Source: Terriglobia bacterium (lineage in GTDB: Bacteria > Acidobacteriota > Terriglobia > Bryobacterales > Bryobacteraceae). Taken from it: a stretch of 43,066 bases of DNA. The stretch spans positions 1 through 43,066 of the forward strand of contig PSRJ01000300.1 of assembly GCA_003175985.1 (NCBI GenBank), written 5' to 3'. Each line of letters opens with the position of its first letter. Position 1 is the stretch's first letter. A program made the translations under genes and the position numbers. The notes under the pieces were generated by a model. That model was not told where the DNA came from. It searched no databases and saw nothing but the letters and a program-made list of their open reading frames with translations. Positions 16,311 through 24,733 of this stretch are shown here, piece after piece.

Positions 16311-17702
16311 ATGCGTTTCCTCACGTTTCTGCTTGCCTCCTGCGCCGCGGCGCAGGTTCCGACAGTCGATTGGAATAAGGAACGAGCCGAGATTCTGAAA
16401 CACTACCGTTCGCTCGTCCAGATCAACAGCAGCAGCCCGCCCGGCAATGAGACTGCGGCCGTTGAATATTTGAAGGCCACACTCGAGGCCGAAGGGATTC
16501 CGGCGCGCACGTTTGCGCTGCAGCCCGACCGCGCGAATCTGGTAGCGCGCCTTAAGGGTAACGGCAGAAAGCGTCCCCTGCTGCTGCTGGCACACACCGA
16601 CGTGGTGCCGGTGCAGCGGGAGAAGTGGCCGGTCGACCCCTTCGCCGCCGTGTTGAAAGACGGCTACATTTGGGGGCGCGGCACCAAAGACGATAAAGAC
16701 AAGCTCGCGGCGAACCTCATGATGATGCTGCTGGCCAAACGCAGGGGTGTGAGCCTGGATCGCGACCTCATCTTTCTGGCGGAGTCCGGTGAAGAAGCAG
16801 ATCCTGTCGGCGTAGGCATCAATTTCATGGTCAACCAGCATCTCGATGAGATCAATGCGGAATTCGCTCTCACCGAAGGCGGCGGCGCCACTCTCGAAAA
16901 CGGCCGTGTGACCGTGGTCAACATACAGACCACTGAAAAAGTGCCGCGCCGCGCCCGTCTGATCGCCACCGGCACATCGGGCCACGGCTCTGTACCCCGC
17001 CTCGATAATCCTCTCCTGCACCTTGCTGCGGCAGTTGCCAAAGTCGGTGCGTGGGAGACACCCATGCGCCTGAATGACACGACGCGAGTGTACTTCGAAA
17101 AGCTGGCAACGATCAGCTCGCCGGAACGAGCAGCACGCTACAACGCTCTGCTTAACCCCGAGCGGACCGCGGGGGTGCAGCGGTATCTCGCCGAAAAGGA
17201 GCCGCAGCGCTACTCGATGCTCCGCACCTCGGTGGTCCCCACGATTCTCAAAGGCGGCATCGGAGCCAACGTGATTCCCTCCGAAGCCGAAGCCACCTTC
17301 GACATCCGCGCCCTGCCCGATGAAGACATGTCGAAGTTCTTTGACGAAATGAAGCGCGTGATTAACGACCCCGCCGTGCGGATCGAACCGATCACCGGCA
17401 ATCTGCGCCCCGTAGCGCCGCCATCGCGGCTCGATTCGGAAATGTATCGAGTGCTGGAACAGGTGAGCAAACGCATGTTTCCGGGGGTCACCGTATTGCC
17501 CACTATGTCAACCGGAGCCACAGATATGGCGCAGTTGCGGGCTAAGGGAATCCAGTCGTATGGAATCGGACCGGCCTGCGCGGAGCCCGACTGCACCAAT
17601 TACGGAGCCCACAGCGACGTGGAGCGCATGCAGGAATCCGAACTCTACCGTTTCGTCGAGTTCACCTGGAATGTGGTGATGGAGATCGCGGCGGCGCGGT
17701 AA
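16311..17702 (+). CDS. M20 family metallopeptidase, secreted
   Basis: A 463-residue zinc peptidase of the M20 (ArgE/DapE/carboxypeptidase G2) family. Residues 1-15 are a short signal peptide (MRFLTFLLASCAAAQ), so it acts outside the cytoplasm. Zinc-site motifs: H95 and D97 in LLLAHTDVVPV, bridging D127 in WGRGTKDD, and the catalytic/metal Glu pair E161-E162 in AESGEEADPVG. The dimerisation lid domain runs from about 215 to 330 (ARLIATGTSGHGSVP... IEANV-type segment GGIGANVIPSEA). The C-terminus has STGATDMAQLRAKGI with a ligand Asp and ends with a His in NYGAHSDVERM. Substrate is probably a peptide or acylated amino acid. The ATG at 16311 begins the signal peptide; an upstream TTG at 16293 is less likely. 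Confidence 0.92.
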   Translation: MRFLTFLLASCAAAQVPTVDWNKERAEILKHYRSLVQINSSSPPGNETAAVEYLKATLEAEGIPARTFALQPDRANLVARLKGNGRKRPLLLLAHTDVVPVQREKWPVDPFAAVLKDGYIWGRGTKDDKDKLAANLMMMLLAKRRGVSLDRDLIFLAESGEEADPVGVGINFMVNQHLDEINAEFALTEGGGATLENGRVTVVNIQTTEKVPRRARLIATGTSGHGSVPRLDNPLLHLAAAVAKVGAWETPMRLNDTTRVYFEKLATISSPERAARYNALLNPERTAGVQRYLAEKEPQRYSMLRTSVVPTILKGGIGANVIPSEAEATFDIRALPDEDMSKFFDEMKRVINDPAVRIEPITGNLRPVAPPSRLDSEMYRVLEQVSKRMFPGVTVLPTMSTGATDMAQLRAKGIQSYGIGPACAEPDCTNYGAHSDVERMQESELYRFVEFTWNVVMEIAAAR

Positions 17703-17756
17703 AGCGGCACGGAGGCCCGCCGCGGCAACGGCAACAAAGTTGCTCTCGTCATTGGA

Positions 17757-19640
17757 ATGGGTTCCCGGCTTCCCCGGTTTCGGGCGGTTCTCCTTTTCGT
17801 TTTTCTTTCGGATCCGGCGGTGGCATCCGAGGCCGATGCTCTCGCCATCTCACAGAATATTCAGGCCCGGCACTTTCCGTATTTCACGGTGTTGGACCCT
17901 ATATTCGACAGTCCTACCGGCAGCCAAATTGTTACTTACACGCGCTGCGGCGATTCCGCGATTTGGACCGGTTTTTACCTCGCCGCTGAGGCGTTCCGCT
18001 ACAATGTGACGCACTCGCCCGATGCCCTGTCCAACACGCGGCGCGCCTTGGCGGGCGTCCAATCGCTCGTCGATGTTACCGGAAACAACGTTCTGGCCCG
18101 CTGCCTGATTCCCGATAACTCGCCTTATGCGCAGTCGATCCAAAATGAGGAAGCCCACAACGGGATCTACCACAGCGGGCCCGGCAACTTCTGGGTCGGC
18201 AATACCTCGCGCGACGAATACTCGGGCGTCATTTTCGGGTTGGGAGTGGCTTACGATCTGATGGACGATCCGGCGATCAAGTCTTCCATTGCGCAGCTTG
18301 TGACACGTCTGGTTCAGTTCCTCAAAGACCACGGCTGGCTGGTGATTCTTCCGGACGGCTCGGTGGCTACGACATTTCTCGACCGGCCGGATCAACAACT
18401 CGCCTTCCTCCAGCTTGCCCGGCACGTCAACCCCGGGCAGTTCTCCACTACTTACGACATCGAGCGCGTGCTGCTCTCACCGGCCGTCATCGTTCCCGTC
18501 TCCTTCGATACGCTCAGCAATAGTTCCTACTTCAAATTCAATCTCGACACCATCAACCTCTACACGCTGCTGCATCTGGAAAGCAGCTCGTTTCAGGACG
18601 TCTACGGCCAGGCCTACGATGTGTTGCGGAACCATACCGATAACCAGGGCAACGCCTTTTTCAATATGATCGACCGTGCCATCAACGGTCCCAACGCCGC
18701 GCGCGATGCCGAAACGAGAACGCTGCTCGATCAATGGCTGCTGCGGCCGAGACGCGACGTCCACGTCGACAATCACGGTAAGTATCCTTCCTGTGGCGAC
18801 CCCGATACGGCATGCCAGCCGATCCCTGTTCCCGATCGGGTAACGACCGACTTCCTGTGGCAACGCAGCCCGTATCAACTTGCGAATACCGGCGGGGACG
18901 GTATCATCGAGAGCGCCGGTATCGACTACATACTGCCCTACTGGATGGCGCGCTATTACGGCGTAGTCGCTCCCGACAACCTTCGCGTCTCGTCGGCTGC
19001 CAGCGCCTCGTCGGCGCTCGCGCCGGAAGAAATCGCCTCGATTTACGGGCTCAATCTGCCCGCGGTACACGGCGTTACCGTAACCGTGAAAGATAGTGCC
19101 GCGACCTCGCGTGCCGCGCAAATCTACTTCGTCTCCACTTCACAAATCAATTTCGTGGTGCCGGCGGGCACGGCGTTGGGGACCGCCTCGATCACGGTGC
19201 ACGCGCCCGGCGCCGCGGATGTAATTGTATCTGTGGAAATCCGATCGGTGGCGCCGGCTCTGTTCAGCGCGGATGCCACCGGCACGGGCGCGGCCGCCGC
19301 TACCGCCGTGCAGGTGGTGATCGCAACAGGGCGGCAGAGCCCGGTATCCGTCTTTTCTTGCTCCGGCCCGGTTTGCAGCACCGTACCCATCCGGCTGGGT
19401 GTCGACACGCCGATCTACCTGACGCTCTACGGCACGGGCATCCGCAATGGCAGTTCGGTTACCTGTACGATCGGCGGAGTCAGCGTTCCTGTGCTTTACG
19501 CCGGCCCGCAACGCCAGTACACCGGGCTCGACCAGGTCAACGTGCCACTGATTCTCAGCCTGCGCAATAGCGGTGAGGTGGACGTGGTGGTCACCGTGGA
19601 TGGACGGGCCTCCAATGCCGTCCGCGTGAACGTGCAGTGA
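17757..19640 (+). CDS. Secreted protein: alpha/alpha-toroid-like N-terminal domain plus C-terminal TIGR03437 domain
   Basis: A 627-residue exported protein. Residues 1-23 are a signal peptide (FRAVLLFVFLSDPAVASE). About 24-410 is helix-rich, with recurring aromatic, acidic and Gly residues such as DSAIWTGFYLAAEAFRY, SRDEYSGVIFGLGVAYDLM and DGIIESAGIDYILPYWMARYYG, reminiscent of (alpha/alpha)6 glycoside hydrolase or polysaccharide lyase folds; no catalytic motif can be named. About 415-627 is a TIGR03437-type beta domain (APEEIASIYGLNLPAV, STSQINFVVPAGTALG, LTLYGTGIRNGSSV, GLDQVNVPL). It lies 54 bases after the peptidase gene, without a clear Shine-Dalgarno sequence. A role in polymer binding or breakdown is an inference from fold and export only. 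Confidence 0.78.
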   Translation: MGSRLPRFRAVLLFVFLSDPAVASEADALAISQNIQARHFPYFTVLDPIFDSPTGSQIVTYTRCGDSAIWTGFYLAAEAFRYNVTHSPDALSNTRRALAGVQSLVDVTGNNVLARCLIPDNSPYAQSIQNEEAHNGIYHSGPGNFWVGNTSRDEYSGVIFGLGVAYDLMDDPAIKSSIAQLVTRLVQFLKDHGWLVILPDGSVATTFLDRPDQQLAFLQLARHVNPGQFSTTYDIERVLLSPAVIVPVSFDTLSNSSYFKFNLDTINLYTLLHLESSSFQDVYGQAYDVLRNHTDNQGNAFFNMIDRAINGPNAARDAETRTLLDQWLLRPRRDVHVDNHGKYPSCGDPDTACQPIPVPDRVTTDFLWQRSPYQLANTGGDGIIESAGIDYILPYWMARYYGVVAPDNLRVSSAASASSALAPEEIASIYGLNLPAVHGVTVTVKDSAATSRAAQIYFVSTSQINFVVPAGTALGTASITVHAPGAADVIVSVEIRSVAPALFSADATGTGAAAATAVQVVIATGRQSPVSVFSCSGPVCSTVPIRLGVDTPIYLTLYGTGIRNGSSVTCTIGGVSVPVLYAGPQRQYTGLDQVNVPLILSLRNSGEVDVVVTVDGRASNAVRVNVQ

Positions 19641-19672
19641 AGTAAGATCGAAAGAGGAGACGCCGCCGCGCC

Positions 19673-19861
19673 ATGACTATTGACGAACGGCTCGAGAAGC
19701 TTACGGAACGCCACGAAGCGCTGACGCAGACGGTAGAAATCGTCGCCGGAATGCAGCGGGAAAACGAAAGACAGATCGCAGAGCTCAGTACTTTCATCCG
19801 CCAACTCGCTGAAATTGCTCTGCCGCACGAACGCCGGCTCGACGATCTTGAAAATCAGTAA
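19673..19861 (+). CDS. 62-residue coiled-coil protein of unknown function
   Basis: A short, highly charged protein with no signal peptide and heptad-like hydrophobic spacing throughout (MTIDERLEKLTERHEALTQ, then TVEIVAGMQRENERQIAELS), so a single parallel coiled coil is likely. A few basic and acidic residues alternate, and the last stretch HERRLDDLENQ continues the helix. Similar small helical proteins occur widely in Acidobacteriota as hypothetical genes. GAGGAG is present about 14 bases upstream, further than ideal. It sits between the TIGR03437 gene and the amidase, ten bases before the latter, and is likely cotranscribed with them. Confidence 0.7.
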   Translation: MTIDERLEKLTERHEALTQTVEIVAGMQRENERQIAELSTFIRQLAEIALPHERRLDDLENQ

Positions 19862-19870
19862 CACCCTTAA

Positions 19871-21577
19871 ATGACCAAACGCCTGCTGCTATTCCTTTGC
19901 GCGCCCGCCGCATTGCTTCTGCCGGCACAGCACCGCGGCAAGCACGACTTCACGGTCGTGGAGGCCACCATCCCCGAGATGCGCGCGGCGCTGGAACACC
20001 GCCGCGTCACCTCGCGCGAGCTCGTCACCCAATACCTGATTCGCATCGCCCTCTACGAAGACAGATTGAATGCAGTGATCGCCGTCAATCCCGACGCTCT
20101 CCACGAGGCGGAAGAACTCGACCGGGAGCGCGCGCAGCACCGCGTGCGTGGCCCCCTTCACGGGATTCCCATTGCCCTAAAAGACAACATCCATACAACG
20201 AACATGCCGACCACCGGCGGCGCACTGGCTTTCGACGGGCTGATTCCTCCCTACGAAGCAACGCTCGCCAGGAATCTGCGCGAGGCCGGGGCCATCATCC
20301 TGGCGAAAACCAATATGACGGAGCTCGCGAACTGGGTCGCAGGGGCGCCGACGCCCATGCCGGCCAATTACAATTCGCTGGCCGGTTTCGGTTTCAATGC
20401 GTATGACCCGCGGCGCGATCCACGTCCGGCTACATTCGATGGACGCCCCGCGCTGGGCACGGGCGGCTCCAGCTCCGGCGTCGGCACGGCGATGAGCTTC
20501 TGGGCTGCGAACGTGGGCACGGAAACTTCCGGCTCCATTCTCAGCCCCGCGAACCAGAACATGCTGGCGGGAATCAAACCCACGGTGGGCCGCGTCAGCC
20601 GCTACGGCGTGATTCCGATTACCGCCGACCAGGATACTCCCGGCCCGCTGGCCCGCACCGTTACGGACGCCGCTATTCTGCTGGGAGCGTTGGAAGGCGC
20701 AGCGCCGGATCCTAACGATCCGGCTACGAACCGCTGCGCTCCTCCGCCCCGCCGCGACTATACGCCCTTCCTCAAGCGCGACGCATTGAGAGGCGCCCGC
20801 ATCGGCGTGCCGCGCGCGTTTTACTACGACCCGATCACTCCGCCTGGTGAGGAACGTCCACGCGGGGGCCTCAATCCCGACCAGGCGAAAGTGATGGCGG
20901 AAGCCATCGACATCCTCAAACAGCAGGGGGCTATCATCGTCGATCCGGCCGACTTCCCCAGCGTGGTCTCCACCGATCGCCGCAATAACCTGGTGCTCTG
21001 GAGCCAATGCTCCGGCGCGGAAAACCTCAAGGGCAAGGATGAGAATTGCTCAACGGTGTTCAAATACGGCATGAAACGCGACTTCAACAAATGGCTCGCC
21101 AGCCTGGGGCCGGCTGCGCCCGTAAAATCGCTGGCCGAATTGCGCCAGTTCAACCGCGACCATGCCGCCGCTGGCACGTTGAAATATGGCCAATCGCAGC
21201 TCGATATCTCCGACGAAATGGACCTGGAAGTGGACCGCGCCCGCTACGAGGCCGATCGGGCGAAGGACCTGGCGTTAACCGCGACGCAGGGGATCGACGC
21301 CGTGCTGCAACAACACCAACTCGATGCCGTGTTATTCCCCGGATCGAACGGCGCCGCAATCGCAGCGGGCGCCGGATATCCCACCGTGATCGTTCCCTTT
21401 GGTATGGTGCCCAACGCTCCCGCGGCAGCCGCTTTCCCCGACGCGTTTTATGCCAAGCCGTCGCCCTTCGGCGTGAGCTTCACCGGCACCGCGTGTAGCG
21501 AGCCGCGATTGCTCGGGTTGGCCTACGCGTTCGAGCAGGCCACGAAGAAGCGCGTGCCGCCGCCGCTGGGGCCGTGA
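19871..21577 (+). CDS. Amidase signature family protein, secreted
   Basis: A 568-residue serine hydrolase of the amidase signature family with a Sec signal (MTKRLLLFLCAPAALLLPAQ). The Ser-cisSer-Lys triad is visible: Lys104 in GIPIALKDNIH, the cis-Ser region GTGGSSSGVGTA (197-206) and nucleophile Ser222 in GTETSGSILSP, so the enzyme should be active. It is longer than cytosolic GatA (about 480) and lacks GatB/GatC partners, arguing against tRNA amidation; secreted plant-type and Solibacter-type amidases have this layout. It hydrolyses an amide bond, substrate unknown. It is the last gene of the plus-strand run 16311-21577 and ends nine bases before the convergent hslU stop. Confidence 0.92.
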   Translation: MTKRLLLFLCAPAALLLPAQHRGKHDFTVVEATIPEMRAALEHRRVTSRELVTQYLIRIALYEDRLNAVIAVNPDALHEAEELDRERAQHRVRGPLHGIPIALKDNIHTTNMPTTGGALAFDGLIPPYEATLARNLREAGAIILAKTNMTELANWVAGAPTPMPANYNSLAGFGFNAYDPRRDPRPATFDGRPALGTGGSSSGVGTAMSFWAANVGTETSGSILSPANQNMLAGIKPTVGRVSRYGVIPITADQDTPGPLARTVTDAAILLGALEGAAPDPNDPATNRCAPPPRRDYTPFLKRDALRGARIGVPRAFYYDPITPPGEERPRGGLNPDQAKVMAEAIDILKQQGAIIVDPADFPSVVSTDRRNNLVLWSQCSGAENLKGKDENCSTVFKYGMKRDFNKWLASLGPAAPVKSLAELRQFNRDHAAAGTLKYGQSQLDISDEMDLEVDRARYEADRAKDLALTATQGIDAVLQQHQLDAVLFPGSNGAAIAAGAGYPTVIVPFGMVPNAPAAAAFPDAFYAKPSPFGVSFTGTACSEPRLLGLAYAFEQATKKRVPPPLGP

Positions 21578-21586
21578 TCATCAGTC

Positions 21587-22945
21587 TCAAAGGATGTACC
21601 GGCTCAAATCCTGATCCTTCACGATGTCCGCCAGTTGCTTGCGCACGTAGTTGGCGTCCACGCGCACGGTCTTCTTTTTCATATCCGGTCCTTCGAAGGA
21701 AACTTCCTCGAGTAGCTTTTCCATGATGGTGTGCAACCGGCGGGCGCCGATGTTCTCCGAGCTCTGATTCACCTGCGCGGCGAATTTGGCCACCTCTTCC
21801 AAAGCATCGTCGGTCAGGATGAGCTTGATGCCTTCCGTCTCCAGCAGTGCGGTGTATTGCTTGGCAAGGGCGTTCTTCGGTTCCTTCAGGATGCGGATGA
21901 AATCCTCCACCGAAAGCGACTTCAATTCCACGCGGATGGGAAATCGGCCCTGAAGTTCGGGGATCATGTCGCTGGGCTTGGAAACGTGGAACGCCCCCGC
22001 GGCGATGAAGAGAATGTGGTCGGTGCGCACGAACCCATAGCGCGTGTTGACCGTGGTGCCCTCGACGATCGGGAGGATATCGCGCTGCACGCCTTCGCGG
22101 CTTACGTCGGGGCCGTGGCCCGATTCGCGCCCGGCGATCTTATCGATCTCGTCCAGGAAGATAATCCCGCTCGATTCCACGCGTTCCAGCGCCACGCGCG
22201 TCACCTGGTCCATGTCGATCAGCTTCTGTTCTTCCTCCTGCACCAGGTAATCGAGCGCCTCGGCTACACGCATCTTGCGGCGCCGCGTTTTCTGGCCGAA
22301 CAGATTCGGGATCATGTCCTTGAGATTGATCCCCATCTCCTCGATCCCGGCGTTCGTCGTGATTTCGAACATGGGCCCTCGATCTTTGACATCGAGTTCT
22401 ACCAAACGCTCGTCAAGTTTGCCGTCGCGCAGGCGTTCCCGCAGTTTTTCCCGCGTGCGCTCCACGCTCTCGCTGGGCTCGGGTTGCGGCGGCATCAGGA
22501 GATCGAGCAAACGTTCCTCGGCATTGAGCTCCGCGCGGTCGGCCACTTCGTCCAGGCGCTCTTCCCGCACCATGTCGATAGCGATGTCCACCAGGTCGCG
22601 GATCATCGACTCTACGTCGCGGCCCACGTATCCTACTTCCGTAAACTTGCTGGCTTCCACTTTCAAAAATGGCGAATTGGCGAGCCTTGCCAGGCGCCGC
22701 GCCAGTTCGGTCTTGCCCACTCCGGTGGGGCCGATCATCAGAATGTTCTTCGGCATCACCTCTTCGGCCATCTCGGGGGCCAGTTTCTGCCGGCGGATCC
22801 GGTTGCGCAATGCGATGGCCACGGCGCGCTTGGCCTCGGCCTGCCCGACGACGTGCTTGTCCAGCTCGCGGACGATTTCGCGGGGGGTCAATTCGTCCAA
22901 CAGGGGTTCCTCATCCACGGATTGGCTGGGAAGATAGATCACCAT
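21587..22945 (-). CDS. hslU: ATP-dependent protease ATPase subunit HslU (ClpY)
   Basis: A 452-residue AAA+ unfoldase that forms a hexameric ring, recognises and threads proteins into HslV. The N-domain begins with [17 protein letters not shown]; Walker A is GPTGVGKTE at about 72-80; Walker B is [10 protein letters not shown] at about 263-272; sensor/arginine-finger segments follow ([31 protein letters not shown]). The intermediate domain (about 110-240) lies between Walker A and B as in the family. The C-terminus ends SRYIL, the tail that inserts into pockets on HslV. It starts two bases after the hslV stop codon, the usual hslVU order. Heat-shock control is typical of the pair but no promoter motif for it is evident here. 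Confidence 0.98.
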   Translation of the reverse strand: MVIYLPSQSVDEEPLLDELTPREIVRELDKHVVGQAEAKRAVAIALRNRIRRQKLAPEMAEEVMPKNILMIGPTGVGKTELARRLARLANSPFLKVEASKFTEVGYVGRDVESMIRDLVDIAIDMVREERLDEVADRAELNAEERLLDLLMPPQPEPSESVERTREKLRERLRDGKLDERLVELDVKDRGPMFEITTNAGIEEMGINLKDMIPNLFGQKTRRRKMRVAEALDYLVQEEEQKLIDMDQVTRVALERVESSGIIFLDEIDKIAGRESGHGPDVSREGVQRDILPIVEGTTVNTRYGFVRTDHILFIAAGAFHVSKPSDMIPELQGRFPIRVELKSLSVEDFIRILKEPKNALAKQYTALLETEGIKLILTDDALEEVAKFAAQVNQSSENIGARRLHTIMEKLLEEVSFEGPDMKKKTVRVDANYVRKQLADIVKDQDLSRYIL

Positions 22946-22947
22946 GG

Positions 22948-23487
22948 CTATTCCAGCTCCTCGTACGTGACATTGTCATTGGTGTAGATACAGATCTTGC
23001 CGGCTATGGCCATGGCCTGTTCGGCGATATGGCGGGCGGAAAGCTTGGTATTGCGCAGCAGGGCCGTTGCGGCCGAAAGAGCAAAGGGGCCGCCCGAACC
23101 GATAGCGGCGATGCCCTCGTCCGGCTCGATCACGTCGCCGTTCCCGCTTACCAGGTAGGTGCTGCTCTTGTCGGCCACCAGCAACAGAGCCTCGAGGTGG
23201 CGCAAGATCCGATCGGTCCGCCATTCCTTGGCCAGCTCCACCACGGCACGCGACAGATTGCCATTGAATTGTTCCAACTTCGATTCGAAACGCGAGAAGA
23301 GCGCAAAGGCGTCCGCTGTCGAGCCCGCGAATCCGGCCAGCACCTTGTCGTTGTATAACCGCCGCAGTTTCTTTGCCGACCCCTTGATGACCTCGTGCCC
23401 CAGCGTAACCTGGCCATCGCCGGACATGACGACTTTCCCGTCGCGGCGCACACAGAGCACCGTCGTCGACCGTATTCTCTCTGTCAT
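22948..23487 (-). CDS. hslV: ATP-dependent protease proteolytic subunit HslV (ClpQ)
   Basis: A 179-residue threonine peptidase related to proteasome beta subunits; forms the double-hexamer core of HslVU. The mature N-terminal nucleophile is expected at Thr8, in [17 protein letters not shown], so a 7-residue propeptide is present, in contrast to the Met-Thr start of the E. coli enzyme. Other family landmarks: GDGQVTLG, Lys/Arg around [23 protein letters not shown], and [19 protein letters not shown]. It is transcribed ahead of hslU with a 2-base gap. A TAGAAT -10-like hexamer is at 23501-23506 on the minus strand, with only a weak -35. Confidence 0.97.
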   Translation of the reverse strand: MTERIRSTTVLCVRRDGKVVMSGDGQVTLGHEVIKGSAKKLRRLYNDKVLAGFAGSTADAFALFSRFESKLEQFNGNLSRAVVELAKEWRTDRILRHLEALLLVADKSSTYLVSGNGDVIEPDEGIAAIGSGGPFALSAATALLRNTKLSARHIAEQAMAIAGKICIYTNDNVTYEELE

Positions 23488-23505
23488 TGTTTGTGTGATC
23501 TTATT

Positions 23506-24708
23506 CTAACGTACCGCCTGTATGTGCCTTTGCCACATCACGCGGAACAGCCGGAAGGCGCGTATTCGCCGCCTTCCCCGCAGGATTCGGAAGACCTCTA
23601 CGGCGGCCCATAGGAAGTAAACCACGGTCACCGCCCAGTGAACATGCGTCACAAGAAATCCCCAAAAGCCCGGTCCCGGCCGGATCGGGGACAGCGCAAA
23701 TTGCACTACCCACAACCCGAACAACCCCGCTGCTTCCCACCACGCCAGCCGCATGTCCAAGAGGAAGATCGCGCTGAGCAGGGATTGCCCCAGCGTCATG
23801 AGCAGTTCGAGTTCCTGCACGCCATCGAGCGGTATGCTGGATGCCACACCGCGGCTGAGCGAATACGTGATCGGGAGCATGGCCGCCAGCAGCGTCCATT
23901 GGTTGATGTTGCTCGAGACCATGTTCATCAGCGCGGTGGAGGCACGCTCCACGGTGCGCGCCCAATAAAACGCCGAGACCTTTTCCGGAAATTCGGAAAC
24001 GAACGGCGCCAGCCACTGCACGAAAACAAATGTCGGTACGCCCAGCGACGTGGAGAGCGCCAGCAAGCTCGCCAGGAATGGCTCCGCCATGAAATAGATG
24101 AGCGCCCCTCCGCCCAGGAAGAGCGCTGTGATGGCGGCGATGCGTTTCCCGCGCGAAGACTGCACAATGGTTCGCGGAATCAGTTCCAGCTCGTCGATAT
24201 CTTCCTGTTCGGCAGTCGGCATGCGGCGCAGCACGGCCAGATACACCAGGTAGATTCCGATCAGGACACCGGCATCTACCAGGCCCAGCGAGGCCTTCCA
24301 CCAGACCGCGACCATGTAAACCATCGCGGCCAGCAGGCCGACCACCTCTACGCAATGTTCGTCAGCCAAGGCGATTCCCCGAAGTGGCCCCCTGCGCCGG
24401 GAGCGGTGAAACAGCGCGGCGGTGCAGTAGATCATGGGCCACCCGAGGCCGGTCAGCAGCCGGAGCGCGCCCGTCAGATTGGCCATCAGCAGAGGCACCT
24501 GCTGTTTCCACGCCAGCACCGCTTCCACGGCAAATTCGGGTAACGTTTGCAGCCACGCGAGAATGGCCAGCGCGAACCCCTGAGCGATGAAGAACTGCGC
24601 CGATTCGGCCGCCCATGCGATCAGCATGGCCGCCACCAGAATTGAAGGAGCCGTCCAGAGAATCGACGATGGATCGACTTCCGGAATCGTGGTGGACACC
24701 ACGAGCAT
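23506..24708 (-). CDS. Diverged CaCA-superfamily (sodium/calcium exchanger-like) membrane protein
   Basis: A 400-residue integral membrane protein with about ten hydrophobic segments and a cytosolic acidic loop near the middle (TAEQEDIDELEL, about 165-176). Two inverted halves each carry a degenerate alpha-repeat: TLPEFAVEA at 56-63 followed by ANLTGALRLL, and SEFPEKVSA at 238-246 followed by SSNINQWTLL. This matches the G-S-x-P-E/D ... G-N/S-N-x layout of cation exchangers, but the usual GTSLPE is lost, so ion specificity is uncertain. The start ATG 24708 avoids overlap with nadB (stop at 24734); the frame is open further upstream. It may be cotranscribed downstream of nadB. Confidence 0.72.
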   Translation of the reverse strand: MLVVSTTIPEVDPSSILWTAPSILVAAMLIAWAAESAQFFIAQGFALAILAWLQTLPEFAVEAVLAWKQQVPLLMANLTGALRLLTGLGWPMIYCTAALFHRSRRRGPLRGIALADEHCVEVVGLLAAMVYMVAVWWKASLGLVDAGVLIGIYLVYLAVLRRMPTAEQEDIDELELIPRTIVQSSRGKRIAAITALFLGGGALIYFMAEPFLASLLALSTSLGVPTFVFVQWLAPFVSEFPEKVSAFYWARTVERASTALMNMVSSNINQWTLLAAMLPITYSLSRGVASSIPLDGVQELELLMTLGQSLLSAIFLLDMRLAWWEAAGLFGLWVVQFALSPIRPGPGFWGFLVTHVHWAVTVVYFLWAAVEVFRILRGRRRIRAFRLFRVMWQRHIQAVR

Positions 24709-24733
24709 AGCGCATACCGCGGGCGCTACCCGA

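Noticed and set aside
19871..21577. Assignment of the amidase as GatA (Glu-tRNA amidotransferase subunit A)
   Set aside because: It carries a signal peptide, is about 80 residues too long and has no gatB or gatC neighbour.
21731..22987. A 418-codon open frame on the plus strand across hslU
   Set aside because: It is the antisense shadow of hslU, which has intact Walker motifs and a typical C-terminus. The antisense protein has no recognisable domain.
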